Assembly: GCF_003609575.1 (NCBI RefSeq)
Contig: NZ_MBTA01000002.1
Span: 1-64,000, forward strand
Direction of reading: 5' to 3'
Length of the DNA: 64,000 nt
From: Pelobium manganitolerans
GTDB taxonomy: Bacteria > Bacteroidota > Bacteroidia > Sphingobacteriales > Sphingobacteriaceae
Below, piece after piece: positions 58,852 through 64,000 of the stretch. Made by a program: the position numbers and the translations under genes. Every line of letters starts with the position of its first letter. The first letter of the stretch is position 1. Below the pieces are notes generated by a model. The model saw only the letters and a program-made list of their open reading frames with translations. It did not search any database and was not told where the DNA came from.

Positions 58852-59964
58852 TTGGATAACTTTTTACAGCAGAAACTTGAGGAAAGAAAAGCCGAAAATG
58901 CTTTAAGAGCTTTGCAGCACTATCCAGAAAATTTAGCCGATTTTTTCTCTAACGATTATCTTAGTTTTGCACGTTCACCACAACATAAGCAAGCTGTTGA
59001 GCAGTTGATGGCAAGTCATCCAAATGCGAAGAACGGCGCTACCGGCTCGCGTTTGATATCCGGCAACAGCCGCTTTGCCGAAGAATTAGAGCAACATATT
59101 GCCAGTTTCCATCTCGCGGAAGCGGCCTTAGTTTTTAACTCGGGTTACGATGCCAATGTGGGCCTACTATCATGCATTGCCCAAAGAGGCGATACCATTA
59201 TCTGCGACGAGTTGATACACGCCAGCCTGATAGACGGTGCACGTTTAAGCTTAGCTAACCGCTACACTTTTGCGCATAACAATTTGGCCGCCTTAGAAGA
59301 AAAACTGAAGCAAAGCAAAGGCAATATTTTTATTGTCACCGAAAGCGTTTTTTCTATGGACGGCGATACCGCTCCGTTGGCAGACTTATGCGACTTAGCC
59401 AAAAAATATAAAGCGCATCTAATTGTGGACGAAGCGCATGGATTGGGCGTTTTCGGAAATAAAGGGGAAGGTTTATGCCAAAGTTTAAATTTGCAAAACG
59501 AGATTTTTGCACGCGTTTACACTTACGGCAAAGCTTTGGGCTGCCACGGCGCGGCAGTGGTGGGCAGCAATTTGCTAAAACAGTACCTTATTAATTTTGC
59601 GCGGTCTTTTATTTATACTACCGCCCTCCCCTTCCATGCGCTAGCATGTATCTGGGAGGGCTACCGAGCTTTAGAAAAAACAGAAAATCGCTTGTTGCTG
59701 CACGAAAACATTGCTTTGTTTAAACGCTTGGTCAACGGTAAAACTTTGGCTTTTTTACCTAGTGATAGCGCCATCCATTGCATGTTGGTGCCCGGCAACG
59801 AGGCCTGTAAAAACCTGGCGGAGCGTTTACAAAAAAATGGGTTTAACGTAAAAGCGATTTTAAGCCCCACGGTGGCCAAAGGAAAAGAACGCTTGCGCAT
59901 TTGCATACACGCGCATAATAGCAAAGCAGAAATTTACGAGTTAAGCAGTCAACTGAATTTATAA
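58852..59964 (+). CDS. bioF: 8-amino-7-oxononanoate synthase
   Basis: A 370-residue PLP enzyme joining pimeloyl-CoA/ACP with alanine in biotin synthesis. NDYLSFA and GATGSRLISGN early, the DEAHGLGVFG segment, and the PLP lysine K227 in YGKALG. The start is TTG; no ATG gives a full-length protein, so TTG is probably real. A TATATTTG lies at 58808-58815 as a possible -7 box. It is followed by bioD after 3 bp. Confidence 0.93.
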   Translation: MDNFLQQKLEERKAENALRALQHYPENLADFFSNDYLSFARSPQHKQAVEQLMASHPNAKNGATGSRLISGNSRFAEELEQHIASFHLAEAALVFNSGYDANVGLLSCIAQRGDTIICDELIHASLIDGARLSLANRYTFAHNNLAALEEKLKQSKGNIFIVTESVFSMDGDTAPLADLCDLAKKYKAHLIVDEAHGLGVFGNKGEGLCQSLNLQNEIFARVYTYGKALGCHGAAVVGSNLLKQYLINFARSFIYTTALPFHALACIWEGYRALEKTENRLLLHENIALFKRLVNGKTLAFLPSDSAIHCMLVPGNEACKNLAERLQKNGFNVKAILSPTVAKGKERLRICIHAHNSKAEIYELSSQLNL

Positions 59965-59967
59965 AAA

Positions 59968-60585
59968 ATGAGTCAACAATATTTTGTAACGGGCATTGGG
60001 ACAGAAATTGGAAAAACTTTGTGCGCAGCCGTGCTTACCGAACATTTACAAGCCGATTATTGGAAACCCATCCAATCCGGCGATTTGCACCATACAGACA
60101 GTATGAAAGTTGCGTCGTTCATCAGCAATACAAAAACCCAAATATTCCAAGAAGCTTACCGTTTGCAACAACCTTTTTCGCCGCATCACTCGGCAAATTT
60201 AGACGGTGTACACATCGATTTAGATAAAATTCAACTGCCGCAAACCAAAAAAAATTTAATTGTTGAAGGTGCCGGTGGGCTGATGGTTCCTTTAAACGGA
60301 AAAGATTTGATTATTGATTTAATTAAAAAGCTGGGGCTGGAAGTCATTTTAGTTTCTAAAAACTATTTGGGCAGCATTAACCACACGCTGCTTTCGATAG
60401 AAGCTTTGCGAAACCGCGGTATCCCAATTAAAGGAATTATCTTCAATGGCGACCGCAATGAGTCAACCGAAAGCATTATTTTAAGCCGCACACAAATTCA
60501 CCTTATCGCAAACATCCCTACCGTTCAAAAAGCAGACACAGCAACGGTAAAGCATTTGGCCGAAAGCCTAAAATTTAATTTATAA
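59968..60585 (+). CDS. bioD: dethiobiotin synthetase
   Basis: A 205-residue ATP-dependent carboxylase closing the ureido ring of dethiobiotin. P-loop GIGTEIGKT at residues 9-17, WKPIQSG, VEGAGGLMVPL. It starts 3 bp after bioF and is surely cotranscribed. bioA and bioB are not in the window. Confidence 0.96.
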   Translation: MSQQYFVTGIGTEIGKTLCAAVLTEHLQADYWKPIQSGDLHHTDSMKVASFISNTKTQIFQEAYRLQQPFSPHHSANLDGVHIDLDKIQLPQTKKNLIVEGAGGLMVPLNGKDLIIDLIKKLGLEVILVSKNYLGSINHTLLSIEALRNRGIPIKGIIFNGDRNESTESIILSRTQIHLIANIPTVQKADTATVKHLAESLKFNL

Positions 60586-60595
60586 AACAGCCCAT

Positions 60596-61300
60596 ATGCT
60601 CGAAAACATCGACTTAATGAACGTTTTGGTTTTAGATATTGAAACCGTTCCGCAGTATGCTAGCTACCAAGAAGTGCCCCCAACCTTAAAACATTTGTGG
60701 GAGCAAAAAACCGTTTATCAGCGAAAAGAAAATGACACTCCGGAAAGCTTTTATGGGCGCGCCGGCATTTGGGCCGAATTTGGGAAAATAGTTTGTATTT
60801 CTGTAGGGATGTTTGCCAACAAACAAAGTTTCAGGGTAAAATCTTTTTACGGTGATGATGAAAAGGCCTTGCTAGAACGCTTTTTAGGCTTACTGGCCAG
60901 CCAACCAAAAGATTTATGCCTTTGCGCACACAACGGGAAGGAGTTTGATATCCCGTACATCTGCCGGCGCTTGTTAATCAATAATCTTCCTTTAGCGCCA
61001 CAACTCCATTTAAACGGTAAAAAACCGTGGGAAATTAATCATTTAGACACGCTTGAACTGTGGAAGTTTGGCGACTATAAAAACTATACTTCGCTTAATC
61101 TTTTGGCCGCCATTTTTGGTATCCCTACCCCAAAAGACGACATTGACGGCAGCATGGTAGGCGAAATTTACTGGCAGCATAAAGATTTAAATCGGATTAA
61201 AACTTACTGCCAAAAAGATGTGGTGACCACCGCGCGCATCCTACAAAAATTTAAGGCTTTGCCGGTTTTAAGTGATGAGCAGATTACGTATGCAGAATAA
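60596..61300 (+). CDS. predicted DEDD-family 3'-5' exonuclease
   Basis: A 234-residue RNase H-fold exonuclease (PolB-like predicted 3'-5' exonuclease). Motif I DIET at 14-17, motif II HNGKEFDIPYI, motif III YCQKDVVTTARI with the tyrosine four residues before the aspartate, as in the DEDDy type. An alternative start lies at 60617 (MNVLVLD). It follows bioD by 10 bp, so it is likely read with the biotin genes; a functional link is unproven. Confidence 0.85.
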   Translation: MLENIDLMNVLVLDIETVPQYASYQEVPPTLKHLWEQKTVYQRKENDTPESFYGRAGIWAEFGKIVCISVGMFANKQSFRVKSFYGDDEKALLERFLGLLASQPKDLCLCAHNGKEFDIPYICRRLLINNLPLAPQLHLNGKKPWEINHLDTLELWKFGDYKNYTSLNLLAAIFGIPTPKDDIDGSMVGEIYWQHKDLNRIKTYCQKDVVTTARILQKFKALPVLSDEQITYAE

Positions 61301-61379
61301 ATACAGGCAAATCTTTGAGGTTTCAAAAATCCTGATTTTACTATACATACGGCAAGATTTTTGCACCTGATATGGCATT

Positions 61380-62048
61380 ATGGAAAATCACATTGTAAAA
61401 ATCATAGACGTTTCTCCTGTTGTATCGCACGTGTTCCGCATCCGTACAGAAAAACCGGCAGGCTACCTTTTTAGCCCGGGACAAGCCACAGAAGTTTCAT
61501 TACAGTATGCGGGTTGGGAAAACGAAAAAAGACCTTTCACTTTTACCTGCTTACCTAGCGACAATTATTTAGAATTTACGATAAAAACCTACGAAGCGCA
61601 CCAAGGCGTTACCAAACGTATAGCTACCGTTGCCCCGGGCGACGAATTTGAGATAGGCGACAGCTGGGGAACCATCCAGTACAAAGGTCCGGGCGTATTT
61701 ATTGCCGGAGGAGCCGGCGTAACCCCCTTTTTATCTATTTTACGACACCTAAACAGCGAGGGCAATTTAGGGCATAACCAATTGATATGCTCCAATAAAT
61801 ATGAAGATGAGATTATTTGTTTTGACGAGCTGAAGAGTATGCTTGGTGATCGGTTTATGAATACCATTACCCAACAAAAAGATCCAGAATTGCCCAAAGG
61901 GAGAATTAATGAGGCATACTTGAAAACACATATCCAAAATTTTGACCAACCCTTTTACGTTTGCGGTCCCGAAAAATTTGTAGAGGATATTTTAAATATC
62001 TTAAAAGGTTTAGGCGCTAAGCCAGACGGTCTGGTTTTTGAACAGTAA
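61380..62048 (+). CDS. ferredoxin/flavodoxin-NADP reductase-like flavoprotein
   Basis: A 222-residue FAD/NAD(P)H oxidoreductase of the FNR fold: FAD motif RPFTFT at 51-56, NAD(P) motif GGAGVTP at 110-116, YVCGPEKF near the end. No ferredoxin domain is fused. Electron partner unknown. It is single, 79 bp after the exonuclease. Confidence 0.85.
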   Translation: MENHIVKIIDVSPVVSHVFRIRTEKPAGYLFSPGQATEVSLQYAGWENEKRPFTFTCLPSDNYLEFTIKTYEAHQGVTKRIATVAPGDEFEIGDSWGTIQYKGPGVFIAGGAGVTPFLSILRHLNSEGNLGHNQLICSNKYEDEIICFDELKSMLGDRFMNTITQQKDPELPKGRINEAYLKTHIQNFDQPFYVCGPEKFVEDILNILKGLGAKPDGLVFEQ

Positions 62049-62204
62049 CCATGCATTTATAGCAAGGCCGGTATTTTTTTGAGCAATTTTAGTGGATCAA
62101 AACAGAATAAAGCGGGCACAATCTGTGTTAAAAAAGCCTAAATTTTGAATAATATTTATTAAAAAACCTCATAAAAGCTAAATTAGGGCAATTCAAAAAC
62201 TATA

Positions 62205-64000
62205 ATGAGTCGATTTAAAACTGCCCTTTATCTTCTTTGCCTTGTTGTTTTAGCTTTCAACAGTAGCTTTTTAAAAGCTCAAAATATCCCTTTAACAGAG
62301 TTAGCGCAAAAACAAGCACAGCTTAGCGCCGCTTTCCCGATAGAAAAAGTCCACCTCCAGTTTGATAAGCCATACTACGCTGTTGGCGATACTGCTTGGT
62401 TTAAAGCCTACGTGCTAAGCGGATTAAACATCCCTTCGCCGTATAGCAAAATATTGTATGTAGAGTTTATTAATGAGCGCGACTCTTTAATGGAAACCTT
62501 AAAATTCCCGCTCGAAAACAGCGTGGCCAGCGGAAGCTTGTTGTTTCCGTATCCGGATTTTAAAGAAGGCAATTACCACGTGCGCGCCTACACCAAATGG
62601 ATGCTAAACCGCGATGCGGACTATTTTTTCTCAAAAAACATTTACGTTGGCAACGCCCTAAATAAAGAATTAAGCACCAACATTGCTTTTGACGGAAGTA
62701 TAGACGATAAAGCCCAAAGGGTAAAAGCCAAAATTCTATTTAAAGACGCCAATGGCAAACCTTTAGCCAACAAAAAAGTAAGTTGGGAGGTTAACGCCGA
62801 CTTTACGCGCGTAGGGCGAGGCAAAGAAACTACCGACGCTAACGGCGCCATCACCCTGGATTTTAGCAGCTCTAACAAAATAGCGCTTAATAGCGGTGTT
62901 TTAAGCACTTCTGTAGAGCTGGGCGATAAAAAAGTCGTTAATAAAAACTTCGATTTAAAAACAGCTATTTTAGAAAACGACATCCAGTTTTTTCCGGAGG
63001 GAGGCAATCTACTCAACGGCGTTGAAACAAAAATCGGTTTTAAAGCTATTAGTTCTAACGGTTTAGGCACAGCTGTTTCTGGCACGGTTAGCAACCAAAA
63101 CGGGCAAAAAGTTGGCGAATTTAAAAGTCAGCATTTAGGGATGGGCCATTTTTTATTACATCCTAAGTTTGGCGAAAAATATACCGCGGACGTACTTTTT
63201 GAAAACGGCGAAAAGAAAACTTTTGCTTTACCGGCGGTTACCAATGAAGGTATAAACCTGGCCATCAGCCAAAAGGCAGACAGTTTGTACTTAAAAATTG
63301 CCACTACAGATGAATTTCTGGAGAAAAATAAAAACCAAGCCTTTTACATTGTTGCACAAAACGGAAATGCCTTGTTTTATGCGGCGCAAAGTGTATTGCG
63401 CCTAAAAGATTATACCATTGTACTGCCCGTTGACAACTTCCCGAACGGTTTATTGCAAGTTTCTATCCTTAAACCCAATTACCAGCCTTATACAGAGCGC
63501 TTAACCTTTATCCTGCGTAAAGACTTTACAAGCGTTTCTTTAAAACCGGAAACGCCCGCGTTTAACGGTCGGCAAAAAATCAAGTTCAATTTGCAGTTAT
63601 TGGGCGGCGTAAACCCCGCACAAGGCAATTACTCGGTATCGGTGATCAATGCCGCCAAAGTACCTTTTGATGTAAATAAAGAAACTACCATTTACAGTAA
63701 TTTACTGCTCAGCTCATACATTGCAGGCTATGTAGAACAACCTAATTATTACTTCAATACAGAAAACCCGAGCCGTTTGGAAGATTTAGATAACCTGTTG
63801 CTTACCCAAGGTTATAGCAGTTTTGCTTACGCCGATATCGCCGCTGGCAAAACACCAAAAGTTAATGTAATGCCAGAAGATGGCATCAACATCAGTGGTA
63901 CCATCCGCAGAAGCGATGGGATGCCGTGGGATAAAGCGCGTTTGTTGTTTCAGATACCAGACAAACATTATAGCACCACCGCTATTACTGATAAAGACGG
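62205..64000 (+). CDS. large secreted protein with MG2-like domain, 3' end beyond window
   Basis: The open frame runs from the ATG at 62205 to the last base without a stop (598 complete codons seen). A signal peptide (LYLLCLVVLAF... ending LKAQ) is followed by an alpha-2-macroglobulin MG2-like beta domain (VHLQFDKPYYAVGDTAWFK), several Ig-like repeats, and at the right edge the beginning of a carboxypeptidase-like repeat (TAITDKDG). Such Bacteroidota proteins of about 800-900 residues often carry a TonB-plug-like C-terminal part; that part is not visible. Surface or periplasmic location likely; function unknown. Confidence 0.8.
   Translation, partial: MSRFKTALYLLCLVVLAFNSSFLKAQNIPLTELAQKQAQLSAAFPIEKVHLQFDKPYYAVGDTAWFKAYVLSGLNIPSPYSKILYVEFINERDSLMETLKFPLENSVASGSLLFPYPDFKEGNYHVRAYTKWMLNRDADYFFSKNIYVGNALNKELSTNIAFDGSIDDKAQRVKAKILFKDANGKPLANKKVSWEVNADFTRVGRGKETTDANGAITLDFSSSNKIALNSGVLSTSVELGDKKVVNKNFDLKTAILENDIQFFPEGGNLLNGVETKIGFKAISSNGLGTAVSGTVSNQNGQKVGEFKSQHLGMGHFLLHPKFGEKYTADVLFENGEKKTFALPAVTNEGINLAISQKADSLYLKIATTDEFLEKNKNQAFYIVAQNGNALFYAAQSVLRLKDYTIVLPVDNFPNGLLQVSILKPNYQPYTERLTFILRKDFTSVSLKPETPAFNGRQKIKFNLQLLGGVNPAQGNYSVSVINAAKVPFDVNKETTIYSNLLLSSYIAGYVEQPNYYFNTENPSRLEDLDNLLLTQGYSSFAYADIAAGKTPKVNVMPEDGINISGTIRRSDGMPWDKARLLFQIPDKHYSTTAITDKD

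Noticed and set aside
62642-63094. 150-codon frame on the minus strand at the right end
   Set aside because: It is antisense to the MG2-like protein gene, which has a signal peptide and clear domain content.

Overview
The window is chromosomal DNA from a member of the Bacteroidota, most likely the Sphingobacteriaceae (Pedobacter-like). I infer this from the 16S rRNA gene, promoters of the Bacteroidota type (TTG, about 20 bp, TAnnTTTG), the SusC/SusD and FecI/FecR genes, STN-domain TonB receptors, lipoproteins, pectin enzymes and Rhs proteins of the Bacteroidota kind. No genus can be fixed by reading alone. Genes are dense, mostly housekeeping, with a few accessory patches.

Layout. 0-2.2 kb: a complete 16S rRNA gene on the minus strand, with an RNase III processing stem, a leader hairpin and two tandem promoters; 23S and 5S lie beyond the left edge. 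2.2-7.9 kb (plus): an MDR-family oxidoreductase, a PolX/PHP protein with a damaged polymerase site, three glycosyltransferase-type genes and a SixA phosphatase. 7.9-11.3 kb (minus): dprA, rsmG, an ECF sigma factor and a family 2 glycosyltransferase, tightly packed. 11.4-14.1 kb: a 14-bp tandem repeat, a DoxX protein, a pectinesterase and a frameshifted DUF4468 gene. 14.2-17.4 kb (minus): a class I ribonucleotide reductase operon (nrdB, a 91-residue unknown protein, nrdA) behind a cobalamin riboswitch. 18.1-22.7 kb: a DEAD-box helicase with a clear promoter and a palindromic leader, metA (acetyl-CoA type), DUF1810 and a LutA-like protein. 22.7-27.4 kb (minus): a PKD/beta-barrel protein followed by a TPR-CHAT protease-like protein, a candidate two-gene surface system. 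27.6-36.3 kb: a GH28 polygalacturonase divergent from ECF sigma, FecR, SusC (with STN) and SusD, a probable pectin uptake locus. 36.5-44.8 kb: a luciferase-like oxidoreductase, pyrD, serA, serC, a TonB receptor, rpe and a YceI protein. 45-48.3 kb: a 5'-truncated Rhs gene with an AT-rich putative membrane toxin tip, a two-helix putative immunity protein, a 158-bp tandem duplication and an IS1-type transposase fragment; a related dyad sequence sits at each edge of this island. 48.4-64 kb: pnp, nnr (NAD(P)HX repair), a hybrid histidine kinase, mnmA, a lipoprotein, a DUF421 protein, galM, bioF-bioD-exonuclease, a flavodoxin-reductase-like protein, and an MG2-like surface protein that runs off the right edge.

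The most interesting items are the B12 riboswitch on the class I RNR operon with its unexplained small protein, the PKD/CHAT pair, the Rhs toxin/immunity cassette with its flanking repeats, and the PolX homologue that appears to have lost a polymerase catalytic aspartate. No CRISPR array, tRNA gene, prophage or complete insertion sequence was seen.
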